Origin: Vespa crabro
Taxonomy: Eukaryota > Arthropoda > Insecta > Hymenoptera > Vespidae
DNA length: 64,000 bases
Assembly: GCF_910589235.1 (NCBI RefSeq)
Contig: NC_060959.1
Span: 5,559,763 to 5,623,762, forward strand
Reading direction: 5' to 3'
The notes beneath the pieces were generated by a model. The model saw only the letters and a list, made by a program, of their open reading frames with translations. It did not search any database and was not told where the DNA came from. Below are positions 1 to 10,798 of the stretch, one piece after another. The first letter of the stretch is position 1. Every line of letters starts with the position of its first letter. Made by a program: the position numbers and the translations under genes.

Positions 1-1921
1 TATGGGAAAGACGAGTTCCGACTGCGGAATGTGGAGTAGGAAATTGGAAGGTTCAAGGGACGGGAGTATCGAAGGGAGTAGGAGAGGAAGAGAGAGGATG
101 AAACAGAGAACAGGTAAAGCGGCGTGCGCGTACGTGCCAGGAAACGCTAATATGGAAACAGCTGATTGATTGAACGAGCCCGCTACGATCCCCTCGTAAT
201 CGTTCTAAGCTGTTCTAGTTGCATGCGTGGCGCGCACGTCACCATCAAGAATGAACCGAGAATGGACTGGAGAGTAGACCAGAGAGTAAATCGAAGATTG
301 GTACAATGTAAATGACCGATTATTTCGAGACAATATGGAATAGGACATTTTAACGCGTTTTTTTCCAACTTCGTCCATTTCGGGAATTATTTAAATATTT
401 ACATTCTTTTCGTATGTCTTGTCACTTGATTTGATTTTGTTAAAGGATTATTAAAAGAGAATTATTATTGAAAAAGAGATTTGTCAAAATCAGAAAAGGA
501 TAAATAATGGAATTCAATGGAAATCGTGGTAAGTGAAATCGATCGTTCGATCATTTCAAATATTTATTGCACGATCGCGTTACGACATTTCGATGAAACT
601 GTATTCAGTTTGTAGGATATGAAAGGATCAGGCAGGAGGGTTCGAAGGAAGTGCTCGAGTATCCTCGAAACAAGTGCTTGCGTTGGAAATAATGCGACGA
701 GCGTACCGAGTACATGCTAGACTCGGCCGGTACGCGAATTAACGCTCGAGAAAATCGGATTATGTCGTGACCTACAGTGTAGCCCGTCTACTAACTCCTG
801 CATTAGCCTCCCTTCGAGCAAATTGCGTTTATCCTGAGGCCGGCTGGGCGATCGGCTTGTCAGGAGTATTCCACGAGAGTAATTTGCTAATTTACAAATC
901 CTGAAAATGCTCTAAATATTGCTAAATCTTTTTTTTTCTTTCATTTTTTATTTTGTTTGTTTCTTGTTGTTATTGTTGTCGTTATTGTTATTGTTTTTCT
1001 TTTTTTATTTCTTCAACGTATAAACGTAAATTGTATAAGAAGCTTTTTATGTTACGAGAGGATCGATTATTATTCGTCGCGCAATGCGGTTTCTTTCAAA
1101 GCGAAAGGAAGGTTAATAGTAATTGAAAACAAACCGTTTAAAAAATTGCTACATATTAGAACCTTCCTTTTTATGGTGAGACACGTCTGGAACGAGGAAA
1201 GCGCATTACGCAATACTAAAAATGCATCGTACTTCATTTACCGTTGGAAAACTTTGCAATTAGCTTCATTTCCTATAGCACTAGACAACGAAGAAGTCTC
1301 GAGTTTAATTTTCACTTGAACTTTACTATTCTCTTGAATAGTTCGTTTTATTACAAAGCCCCTCTAAACTTTGAGACTTTTGATACGATTTCGTAAAATA
1401 ATAAACTGCTCGAATTTGCTATTCTGTAATTCGAATATTTTCGTTAAATATTCACGAAATGAATGAAAACTTCAGAATAATTCTTTAATTGAAAAGAGAA
1501 CGATCCTTTCGTAATTCGATTGCCATTTTGTTTCGAATTAGCTAAAGTGTCCGTGCACGATCACGTACAATAAGAATTTCGATTACGTTCGGTGGTGAAG
1601 GATTCGTAGGATTATTAAAAAAGATTGGTAGACAGCCGATTGGATTTTGAAATATTTCATTAATTACAAGTCGTGCCATGACTTCCTTTCATTTTACCTC
1701 CGGTCGATGTTAGTTACTGTTAAATAAAGATTATGTGATGTAATTGCGTTTTGTAATTAAGATAATATTGAAAAATATATTAATTATAAGTGATGACAAT
1801 TTTTTTTTTATCGAAAAAACATATTGTAAGCCATAAATTAAAAAAAAATTTATTTTATAGCATCTATATTATTAGACAATATCTTATCAATTAACTAAGA
1901 TACTCTATATATCTTACATTC

Positions 1922-1925
<4 letters not shown>

Positions 1926-1984
<59 letters not shown>
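1926..1984. repeat. AT dinucleotide microsatellite
   Basis: About 58 bp of uninterrupted AT repeats. Non-coding simple sequence. Confidence 0.95.
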
Positions 1985-1987
<3 letters not shown>

Positions 1988-2200
1988 AACCGATTAATTA
2001 TAGTTTCGATAACAGAAAAATTATTAGAATCATCTTGTGACGACATCTCTTAGAGAATCTCGGAATATTCTAGTAGAACTGCGATCAATTCTGCTTCATC
2101 GTTACTTATATAAAATTGCTAGAAAAAAAGTATATTAATCTTACACATTTATTGTTATAGTCAGTTTAGAGATGTATTTTAATAATATCCAGTGTACATA

Positions 2201-2234
<34 letters not shown>

Positions 2235-3562
2235 AAAAAAGAAACAATTAGAATTTATTAACAACATATGAATCTTTATAAAATACACCTTTGATAAAAG
2301 ATTTCACAGTTTACCGTACGTCGGTGTGTTAGAAATTTTAACATAGAAATTTCAATTTCAGGTCTTTGCTTTAAATTCCGATTATAAATGCAATGATAAT
2401 CGACGGACGAAGAAATTGCAAAGAATCCATTCATTCGTTGGCGAAATCGATTAAAAATAGATACTTAAAACGAGACGTTCCGATCGCGTTTCGATTCCTT
2501 TCCCATTATATATGCATTATCACCCTTTCACGATACGATTGTGTGATAGGTTTCAACGAAGAGAAACTATAAAAGCCCACTCATGTGATATAATCCATTA
2601 CATCAGCGATCCATTACGATCGTCGAAAAGTATATGTGCAAAGCCACGTATAGTATTAATACTTACCACCGGAAATAACATAGAATATGATCCTGTACAG
2701 TGAAATTCAATAATACCATTTGGTGGGGGTGTTAAATCTTATATTTTTTTTCATCTTATTTTTCTCACTCGTTCTACATTATTCTTTCGTTTCTATCTAA
2801 ATAGTATCAATCGCTATCACAATTTCTTGTATATACGAGCGACATATGATAATTGGGACATAATTATAAATAAAGTTCGTACGTTATAATAAAATAAATT
2901 AAATAATAAATTTAAATTATTATCTCAAAAAAATAGAATCAGTCAACAAACAGATAAAATAATTGATTTTGAATTTATCATTGTTTTATATTAAATTAAA
3001 AGTCATATAATATTTCTGCAATATAGGATCTCTTGGATAATTAATAATTGAAGGGGAAATGGAAAGAGAAAAAGAAAAAAAACAATAAGAGGTGCATCAC
3101 ATTGTGAGATACGTCACATTATTGTTTTGTAGTCTATGAGAGATGTGAAAATATGATTTACCGTTGTACGAACTTAGAACTCGACGTTCCGTCGTAAATA
3201 AAAGACAGTATCTCACGTCGATCAATGAGAACGATTAATCCCGTTAAAACACTCTCGATAATCTTTTTCCATTTCATCATGACCATGGATACACCAGCGA
3301 GACCATGGTTTCGTCCTATCGGAAGTTTCGTACGGTCGTCGGCCGCTATTATTCGTCGTTGAAGAGATGGACTATCCTATAACCGCATATCCAGTTGGAA
3401 ATTATTTTCAAAAGCGCCTGGCTAGACGATGCCAATGAACAAAACTGAAGTACAGAGTCACGAATATGACTACGATGAAACTGGTTGCATGGAATATGTG
3501 GATATGTGTATTCATATATGTGGCGATTCATGCAAACGAAAAGTGACGAGGAGACTAATATA

Positions 3563-3566
<4 letters not shown>

Positions 3567-3620
<54 letters not shown>
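3567..3620. repeat. TA dinucleotide microsatellite
   Basis: Near-perfect TA repeat. It creates artefactual Tyr/Ile-rich open frames on both strands. Confidence 0.95.
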
Positions 3621-3621
<1 letters not shown>

Positions 3622-3884
3622 CCGTCGTCGGATATAACAGAACACGACGAATTATTACGGGACACAATCTTTCATATGTAGAATCAATTAAAATTTTCCG
3701 AAATCGATGAAATAACCTGTGTGGATAAAGAGATTTGAGATTTAACAATAAAATCCTCCCATTGAATTATTTTAATTGATCCGTATTTTCAAGAAAAGAT
3801 AATAAAATTTTACGATTCATTCAAATATCAATCTCACATGCTCGTAATTAATATTGGTCCATATATAATTTTTAATTGTTTTAG

Positions 3885-4064
3885 ACTTCTTATCTGAGAG
3901 GGACATTATTCAAAGATCACAAAGATCACAATCCAGAATCAAACGGAAGACGAAGAAAGGGCTAATGCACTCTAATCGTATTAAAGCTGATGAACACTCG
4001 CCGGACTTGACTCCTGTCAGCATCATGAGCGGACTTTGGCTGACGGGTCATTATTGTTGTAACG
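3885..4064 (+). other. Candidate orphan exon, unrecognised
   Basis: A 180-bp stretch bounded by a plausible acceptor (TTGTTTTAG) and a donor (AACG|GTAAAG), open in one frame for 59 codons. The predicted peptide is basic in its first half (SRIKRKTKKGL) and ends in a hydrophobic stretch followed by two adjacent cysteines (GLWLTGHYCCN). I recognise no family and see no partner exon within several kilobases, so it may be an isolated exon of a larger gene, a relic, or chance. Confidence 0.22.
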
Positions 4065-4251
4065 GTAAAGTACCAATTTCTTATGATGCTGCAGTGTTAT
4101 ATAGCTACGCCGAATTTGATAATTCGTTATACCATTCAACTCCCGAAATAATTATATCCCAAAGTTCTGTCTAAATAACTTTATTCAATTTCATAATTCC
4201 TTTCTTTTAATTTGTTTTTCAAATATGCCGAAGCATACCTATAATATTCTG

Positions 4252-4254
<3 letters not shown>

Positions 4255-4290
<36 letters not shown>
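4255..4290. repeat. AT dinucleotide microsatellite
   Basis: Short AT repeat with one G interruption, directly left of the GC-rich minisatellite. Confidence 0.85.
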
Positions 4291-4293
<3 letters not shown>

Positions 4294-4317
4294 GTAGTAG
4301 TTAGTTATATATAGTAG

Positions 4318-4865
4318 TTAGCACCTGCGCAGATAGCCCCTGTGCATACAGGCCCTGGGCAGATGGCCTACTCCTCTGCGCAATTAGCCGCTGCGCAGTT
4401 ACTCCTCCCACCTGCGCAGTTAGCCGCAGCGCAGATAACCACCCCTTCTAGGTTAGCCCGCCTATTGGGATGTTAGCACCGCTCCTACGATGTTAGCCCC
4501 GCCTCCTTCTATTTTAGCCCGCCCCTGGGGGTTTAGCCCCGTCCTTTGGAGTTTTACCCCATTGGGATATTAATCCCGCCCCTTCTCGGTAGTGCCACTC
4601 CAGGGGTTTTAGCACTCCTCGCCCTGGGTTAAGTCCCGCCTCCTTCTATGTTAGCTCCGCCCCTTACGGTTTATTCCCACCTCTTGGTGTTATCCCCGCC
4701 CCCTTTGGGCATAGCCCCGCCCCCTTCTGGGTTAGCCCCGCCCATTCGGGGTTTTACCCCCCACCCTTTGGAGTTTTAGTTCTGTCCATTGGGGTATTAG
4801 CCCCGCCCCCTTCTATGGTAGCCACGCCCCCTGGGGTATTAGCCCCGCCTAATTTTATGTTAGTC
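4318..4865. repeat. GC-rich degenerate minisatellite
   Basis: About 550 bp made of roughly 20-22-bp degenerate units built around GTTAGCCCCGCCCC plus a variable TTCTGGG, CTGGGG or TTTGGAG spacer. The first part (to about 4440) has a related unit based on CCTGCGCAGTTAGC. It is far more GC-rich than everything around it, and it abuts the left end of the mariner element. It has no coding potential. Confidence 0.85.
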
Positions 4866-4890
4866 CTATATGTAAAATAGCCCTGTAAAT

Positions 4891-6151
4891 AATAATTGTT
4901 CGGAGAGTAATTTCGTTTTTTTTTTTTGAAAATGAAAGACAGTTTTTGTATAATGAACAAATATTTTATTAAATTATATATTGACTATTCTGGTGCAATA
5001 CCTTTTGTCATCTTTCTGGTCTAGCATGATTCCACGCTCATAAAATTTTTGGTCCTTGCTGGCAAAAAACTGATATAGGTATTTTTTGACCTCCTCATTT
5101 GAAGCGAATGTTTTACCATCTAAAAAATTTTGCAGTGACCGGAACAAATAATAATCCGAAGGTGTCAGATCTGGATAATATGGTGGATGTGGCATTGTAT
5201 CCCATTCAAGCTGTGAAAGCTTTTGGCAAAAGATCAAACTTTAATGAGGTCTCGGATTATCTTGGTGAAACACTACATCTTTTCTGTTGATTAATTCTGG
5301 TCTTTTCTATTGAAGTGCATCATTTAGTTTGTCCAGCTGATGACAGTGGACTTCCGAATTATTTGTTGTGTTATCCGGTAAAATCTCAAAAAAACGATTC
5401 CTTTAAAATACCATCAAATAGACAGCATCACCTTTCTTTGATAGATATTGGCTTTGGAAATGCTTTGAGCATTCATTTTTTTTGTTCCATGATCTCTTGC
5501 GTTTGATATATATACACCCATTTTTCGTCCCCAGTAATGATGCGCATCAAAAATGGATCATTTTCGTGACATTTGAGAATCACAGACGTTAACGCGACAA
5601 CACAAATTTCTCTCCGTGAGAACATGGGGAACCCATATATCGAGGTTAAACCCAGGCCTTTCAAGTGGTCATAAATAGTTAAATTTGAAAATTTAACCTT
5701 TCACCGATCTCACGTGTTGTTATTCACCAGTTTGCATCAACTAATGCCTTTATCGTGTCTTTATCAGCTTCAATCGCCTTCCAGAACGTGGTGCATCTTC
5801 GACATCAAAATTGCCGGATCGAAATTTTGCAAACCAATTCTGGCACTGGCGTAATGTCAACACATCTTCTCCATACACATCGGTTAATTTCTTTCTGGCT
5901 TGAGCAGCATTATCTTTTCTATAGTAAAAATGTAAAATATGACGAAAATGCTGCTGATTGCTCTCCATATTTAAAAGGGCACCAACCAAAAATTACTGCG
6001 TGGAATCAATTGGACTTTTTCACACACAAGCCTTGCTATATCAGTTCTCAAAACATATAATGATTATGTGCCTTAAGTGTGAAGTTGGGTGCAAAAAATA
6101 CAATTAAATCCTCTCTCGGGATAAAACGAAATTACTTTCCGAACAACCCAA
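4891..6151 (-). mobile_element. Mariner-family DNA transposon, degenerate
   Basis: The element is about 1.26 kb, the usual size for mariner. The two ends carry inverted copies of TTGTTCGGAAAGTAATTTCG (the left copy reads GGAGAG for GGAAAG, and its outermost bases are decayed). The right end stops at CCCAA followed by TA, as expected for insertion at a TA dinucleotide. The interior holds a broken transposase read on the minus strand. It is non-autonomous in its present state. Confidence 0.9.
4974..5989 (-). pseudogene. Mariner transposase, frameshifted and stop-containing
   Basis: Recognisable pieces occur in order on the minus strand. First is the N-terminal helix-turn-helix half (around 5989-5755, with KKLTDVYGEDVLTLRQCQNW and SGRR). 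Next is the first catalytic Asp in TGDEKWVYIY (about 5550-5500), then the second Asp in HQDNPRPH (about 5250). The third Asp is in YYPDLTPSDYYLF (about 5190), and an intact-looking C-terminus runs to 4974. This is the DD34D arrangement of mariner transposases. At least one in-frame stop directly follows the RPH motif, another lies just after the HTH half, and frame changes separate the blocks, so no full-length enzyme can be made. Subfamily not assigned. Confidence 0.9.
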
Positions 6152-6155
6152 TATA

Positions 6156-6287
6156 TTAGATGAATCGAAAAGTAATGTCGCTTTCTTAAATTAAATTCAA
6201 ACGAATAAATTTTTAACAAGTTTTTATTTTTAATCACAATCAAATATCGACATGCGCAGAAACGACATTACTTTTCGGTCCACTTAA
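6156..6287. mobile_element. 132-bp mariner-type MITE with TA target duplication
   Basis: The terminal inverted repeats share the core CGAAAAGTAATGTCG and begin TTAGATGAAT on one side and TTAAGTGGAC on the other. The element is flanked by TA on both sides (6154-6155 and 6288-6289). There is no coding capacity. Its ends resemble, but are not the same as, the ends of the adjacent mariner, so another mariner family probably mobilised it. Confidence 0.85.
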
Positions 6288-6876
6288 TATATACATATAT
6301 TTCTATATATATTTCTATATACATATATATATATATATAGAAAAAGAGAGAGAGAGAAAGAGATGAACGAGTAAAGAGGGTTAGAGAAAGCACAGGATGA
6401 ACATGACCGGCAAAGAGTCCAATTTTTAATGAAAGCTCTGAAAGACCCATAAGTGCGTACCGCAGGCGTATTTGTGTGATCCTCTAGGACCCTCCAGTCG
6501 AAAGAGTTCACCGGAATCATCATCAGTGCAGCAAGCAATCTGATCCAGTTACAGGTTCAATTGCTAGGAACGGAGGAAAGGGAGGAAAAGATTCCAATAA
6601 TTGCGAGTCAAAAAAAAATCGACTGTAAACTCTCTTGAGTCTTTAATAGCATATCGAAGCACAAAGCATTATATTGCCTTCTCGGTCGTTTTCTTTTTTT
6701 CTTTCTCATTTATATAACTGTCTATCTTTCTCTTTTTGAATTCAATCTTTCTATCTTCTCGCAAGTTTCTATCTATTCGTTCGTGCATATATCATATTAG
6801 ACGTATATATGTTCGAATCCGATGTTATATCAACTCCTCTCGACGATCATACGGAATCGTATCATCGAAGTCGAAA

Positions 6877-6922
<46 letters not shown>

Positions 6923-7280
6923 AGGGAGATAGAGAAGAAGGGAGATAGAGAAAGAAAAATGCGTTCAACGAACAGGAAAAGTTTGATGAAAGTTCTAAAG
7001 AAACAAAAAAAAAAGAGGAAAAAGAAGAATTCGTGATGATAGATTAATAGAATAAATGAGAATTACAGAAAAAAATATATTTCCTAGCGATATTTCAATT
7101 TGAATAAAAAAAAAGTAAAAATGTTAGTCATAATTTTAACCAAATCGTTTTTTCCAAAGACCCGCAAAGGAATCTCTGAAAAGAAAAGAAAATAATTGTC
7201 AAGAATATAATTTTGATTCTCAGAAAGATGATAATAATTAGATTAATGATTAATAAAAAAAAAGAAAGAAAAAACAAGGC
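6288..7280. other. Spacer, no gene seen
   Basis: AT-rich DNA with a short AT tract after the MITE, a GA microsatellite (about 6876-6919) and A-rich runs. No exon with supporting splice sites was found. Confidence 0.6.
6876..6919. repeat. GA microsatellite
   Basis: A nearly pure GAGA tract. It produces a spurious Arg/Glu-rich open frame. Confidence 0.9.
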
Positions 7281-7547
7281 TCACTTGCGGCACACGCAGA
7301 CACCGCTTTTGCAATATCCACCTGCTTTTCCCATGCTCAGACAATTCGCCGCGCAAGCCGAGGAACCAATTATTCCACGAAAGGATAAAAGGTCACAAGT
7401 CACTCGACGTTGTCTATTTGCTCGTTCCTCGGTCGTGTCTTTCTCCTTCAATTCTATGTTTTCTACGAATTCTAATAAATTTTCCAATGTAGTATCTGAA
7501 AACATCAAATATTATTAATCAACTCGATCAGATGTTTAATATATAAC

Positions 7548-7587
<40 letters not shown>

Positions 7588-7705
7588 CTATCCATTTTAC
7601 TTTTCTTTAATTTATCGTAATAAAAGATTGACCTTCGACCGGAACAGTCAGATTGGCCGTTACCACGACGAACATTATAGAAACGAGAAAATAGATTTTT
7701 GCCAT
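7281..7705 (-). CDS. D1: canonical insect defensin (defensin-1 type)
   Basis: Secreted antimicrobial peptide precursor of 95 residues, in two coding exons: 7633-7705 (start ATG, 24 codons plus one base) and 7281-7495. The donor is GAAG|GTCAAT (weak) and the acceptor TTTTCAG. Residues 1-17 or so form a signal peptide (MAKIYFLVSIMFVVV). An acidic propeptide follows and ends in RQRR, a furin-type site. The 40-residue mature peptide starts VTCDLLSF and has six cysteines spaced 13-3-9-4-1 (ACAANC, GGYC, CVC), the CS-alpha-beta defensin fold. It ends CRK, without the C-terminal extension seen in honey bee defensin-1. Family knowledge: such peptides act on Gram-positive bacteria after secretion into haemolymph or glands. 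A TATA box lies about 85 bp upstream of the ATG, and a kappaB-like site further up. Confidence 0.93.
7551..7585. repeat. TA microsatellite in D1 intron
   Basis: Pure TA repeat inside the single intron of D1. Confidence 0.9.
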
Positions 7706-7788
7706 TTTAAAAGGGCAACAAGTAATATTCTTCAATTGAATTGTGCGCTATCACGAGAGAGACTGTATACTCGTTTCGTTCATCCCGT

Positions 7789-7796
7789 TTTATATA
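7789..7796 (-). promoter_or_regulatory. TATA box of D1
   Basis: TATATAAA on the minus strand, about 85 bp upstream of the D1 start codon. Position and match fit a normal TATA promoter; the transcription start itself is not identified. Confidence 0.6.
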
Positions 7797-7990
7797 GATA
7801 CTTTATCTATATAATATAGTGTCATGCAATTGCAAATGTTTTTTTGTCTTGACGATTATCAAAAAGCAAACGAATGATTTCTCTTGAGATGCGAGTTTTC
7901 CTTTTGAGATAATAAGTAAAACCCACGAGGATAATTTTAATGGTGACTCTTTATATTTATTCTAACAATATATTCATCATATACATTTAG

Positions 7991-8200
7991 ATTTTGGAAA
8001 TAAAAGTTAGTTCATCGTTAATCAAAGAAATAATTAAAGAGCATAGAAATGGCAATCCTAATACGCCATTAGCAATAAGACAAATTTCACGGGACAGCCC
8101 GCCCGTAATTCAGTGTAATTGCAGAACGTGTACAGTCGATCGTTACCTTGGATTTCCCAAGTGTGTAGCACGATGTGTCAATAAATGCCAACAGATGTGA
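7991..8200 (+). other. Candidate Cys-rich exon on the opposite strand
   Basis: Follows a plausible acceptor (ATACATTTAG) and stays open for 69 codons to a TGA. Its last part has six cysteines spaced C-x-C-x2-C-x10-C-x3-C-x3-C (from QCNCRTC to NKCQQM) after a charged stretch without cysteines. It has no ATG of its own, so an upstream signal-peptide exon would be needed, and I could not find one. It overlaps a kappaB-like site oriented toward D1, so the segment could instead be the D1 upstream region with a chance open frame. Confidence 0.25.
8150..8158 (-). promoter_or_regulatory. kappaB-like site upstream of D1
   Basis: GGGAAATCC on the minus strand, the orientation of D1, roughly 360 bp upstream of its TATA box. 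It matches the insect Rel/NF-kappaB consensus. Single short motif, so support is limited. Confidence 0.35.
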
Positions 8201-8659
8201 CTACTCGTACGATTGTTGAACAACAAAGACAGATATGTAATAGATAGAAACATGTTTAATTGTAAGATGTATTTTATATTTTCTTCGTTGAGAACTGGTT
8301 TTGTGAATCTTTACGGTAATATCATTCCCTGTAAATTTTATTGCTTAAGAAAATAATGATTAAATATCAATGCAACAATGCTTTATTATTAAAGATTTAC
8401 ATATACTTCGTATTGGATGAATATAACGTTATTAGGACGATTAATCAAATTTTCTCTTAAGCGTTATAAAGTTGTTTGTATGCTCATTTTATCAGCTTTT
8501 CCATTTAAAATAATAAATAATTAAATTAAAGTTATTTATAATCTACATAATGCAGCATTTTTTTTTAAATACTTAAACTATATTTTCTTTACAAAGGAAT
8601 TTCTTTTACATTAAGAATAACAAATAGAGACTTGGTTCTTGTTATAATAATTATCCTTG

Positions 8660-8990
8660 CTATGTCCCTATAGAGAATATATCTTATGGCACATGTGTTA
8701 CTATCATCAAGTCCGCAAAGACAAATCAAAAATTTTCCATTTCTTGAGAAACAGAATTCTCGTAAACTGAGTCTAAAAATTGTCGTATCACGTATCGTTT
8801 ATAAATTTTATTTTCTTTTTTACTATTTTAAATCTTCCTAAAATTTAAATTTAATCTAATTATTTTATTTAATATATCCTATTAATTTGTATGGCTTTAT
8901 TGCATCATATGCTATATTATCGATTGGCCGAGCCGAGATTGCTATAACGGCGATAAAGACAAAAATAAGGAGAAATTGGAATTTGGCCAT
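8660..8990 (-). pseudogene. Decayed defensin copy (relic 1)
   Basis: The exon-1 part (8865-8990) starts with ATG and encodes a clear signal peptide (MAKFQFLLIFVFIAVIAISA) followed by RPID. The donor expected after this point, compared with CCAATCGAAG|GT in D8, reads GATAAT, so it is lost, and the frame runs on to a stop after 41 codons. A decayed exon 2 lies at about 8660-8772. It has a TAG acceptor, an acidic stretch, a frame change, and a remnant reading SNTCAIRYILY, where defensins of the D1/D8 type have C-x3-C. Read as a pseudogene; a tiny secreted peptide from exon 1 alone cannot be excluded. Confidence 0.6.
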
Positions 8991-9946
8991 TTTGATAAGA
9001 CCAGATTTTCAATCTTTTAAAATTATACTGTTGTTGTAGGAATTTCTGACTTTTTATATATACTTTCTGATTATATATACTTTCTGATATATCAAATTTT
9101 CAAGATATTACGAATAGCGTTTTATTGAGATAATTTTTTATAACCACTTGAAATCATTGTCACATTAATCCTTTTATCGGAATACGTTTTATATTCAATC
9201 AAAATATTTTTAAATAAGTAAATAATTATTTCATTAAAAATATAAATTATGATTTAATCTTTTTAATAATTTATCATTTTAATAAATATAAGTATTATAA
9301 AGATAAATATCGATGAATAAAAATGAAGAATATTCTATTAAATATAAGTATGTCGAGATAAATATCGGCGAATAAATTCGAAAATAGTGTTTATCTTATG
9401 GTCGGCTTATATTATTAATCATTTACGTAAATATAAATCCACATGTTTCGTTTATAGAATTTTTACAATATAACTATTGAATTGGATTTGTGGATAGTGA
9501 GAGATAAAGTTATAACGACGTAAATAACTATATTAACTTCTAATGAAATTATTTTATAATCGATAGGTAATATCTAAATAAATTGATTATTTATTTTTTT
9601 CTTATTGCTTTTATATATAGATAATATGTTGTGGATTTTTCAAAATACAACGATCGATATATCTTCGATGATTATTTCTCATAGGTAAGATTAATTATGA
9701 ACTTATTTTTATTACTTACAGTTACGTAATCAAATTGATTTCAGATAAAAGGTATAAAGAGAGAAATATTAATTATCGAGTTATATTTTCTATAATATAT
9801 GTATTGAAAATTAACAATATAAAATATAAAATTTAAATAATCTATGAAGGATTGATTATTAAAAATTAGAAATTTGGTTATCCAAAGTTTATAAGGTCCA
9901 TATATTTGTCAATTTATTATAATTATTAATTATCTTAGGTCAAATT
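8991..9946. other. Cluster spacer with duplicated block
   Basis: No gene. A TATA-like run (TATATAAAAAG, near 9050) sits upstream of relic 1. The block around 9300-9500 is paralogous to spacer DNA at about 16190-16390 and 18550-18750 (shared GATAAATA-CGGCGAATAAA and AATGCAC/AATCCAC segments), showing that spacers were duplicated along with the genes. Confidence 0.6.
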
Positions 9947-10372
9947 TCAATAACAATTACAAACGAAATCTAAACCACAGATACCACCTCTCCTGCCTCG
10001 TTTCTTACAGAATTTTTCGCATTTACGATTTCCATTATAGCAAACCGTTGTTTTGTCTTCTCTAAGTTCAATATCTGGAAGAGTTTCTGAAAGCACAATA
10101 TAATATTACAGTTAAGATTCTTTATTCTTAATATATTGTGAATTATTATTAATAGAAATGTAAAAGAAAGTCAATAATTAACGCAATTCGATAGAGAAAA
10201 TATCATATCATACAACATGTCGAATCAAAATAAGATCATTCAATCGTAAAAAACTAAATAACTATACTCATAACAGGACTACAAATATTATGGGTAACTA
10301 ACTTTCTTCATGTCCCGATACGGCAACGAAGACAAGAAGAGCAAGGAATGCGAGGAAATAAATTTTTCTCAT
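9947..10372 (-). CDS. D2: short-loop defensin, strongly cationic
   Basis: Predicted 69-residue secreted defensin in two exons: 10303-10372 (23 codons plus one base) and 9947-10086. Splice sites are AGAAA|GTTAGT and CTTTCAG. The signal peptide is MRKIYFLAFLALLVFVAVSG. A short linker with acidic residues follows, without a furin-type RXXR. The cysteine domain has spacing 6-3-9-5-1 (VCYNGNRKC, EKFC, then a KKRGRRGG stretch, GIC, CNCY). The alpha-helix/turn region is very Lys/Arg-rich, as in membrane-active defensins. Exon 1 and the 5' flank are nearly identical to D3-D7, whereas the mature part has diverged. TATA box about 65 bp upstream of the ATG. Confidence 0.86.
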
Positions 10373-10432
10373 TTTGATAGATTGTTATAAGTCGACTAGC
10401 GTCAAATCATGTCGTTTCAACTTTTTACACAT

Positions 10433-10470
10433 CCTTATATACTGATGATGCGAATCCATATCGATCAATC
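10433..10470 (-). promoter_or_regulatory. D2 TATA box and conserved proximal block
   Basis: TATATAAGG, preceded (on the minus strand) by the block ATCGATATGGATTCGCATC. The same arrangement recurs at D3-D7, so it is probably the core promoter of the subfamily. Confidence 0.6.
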
Positions 10471-10798
10471 ACTCGAAAAGTGATTATTTGATTTGATTAA
10501 TCATTGATTTGATCTGATTATCCACTGATATTTTGACTGTATGGATAAATAATATTTAGTTAAATTATTGATACTGATAATTCAAAAGATAAAAATAATT
10601 AATTTTTTTCAATGTTCATAGAACTTATTTGATTATCGAGTTATTTTTGGTGTAGGATAAGTAATGAAAAATAACAAAATAAAATATAAAGGATTTAGGA
10701 ATATATGAATATATTGTTATATTTGCTATTACAGATTAGTATATTGATGTTGAAAATTCATGAGGCTCAAGTAACTATCAATCGTTGGAATCAGCACT

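Larger units (their letters stand above)
1..3884. other. Left flank, no gene resolved
   Basis: AT-rich non-coding DNA. The longest open frames are short, mostly lack an ATG, and are built from T-rich or AT-dinucleotide tracts. A somewhat more GC-rich island at about 600-870 contains a bulged hairpin (701-735). There is a pure AT dinucleotide tract at about 1926-1984, an A-run near 2205-2233, and a second AT tract at about 3567-3620. I see no tRNA, no splice-bounded exon chain and no recognisable repeat family here. Confidence 0.6.

Noticed and set aside
957..1319. 120-codon open frame on the plus strand
   Set aside because: Starts at a TTG within a T-rich tract, has no signal of a known family, no splice or promoter support, and the first part is a simple-sequence run.
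2512..2703. 63-codon open frame on the plus strand
   Set aside because: No similarity recognised and no supporting signals; length is expected by chance.
5099..6060. Plus-strand open frames across the mariner element
   Set aside because: They are antisense shadows of the transposase remnant.
6811..6820. GTTCGAATCC, a perfect tRNA B-box
   Set aside because: No A-box, no cloverleaf stems and no terminator at the right distances.
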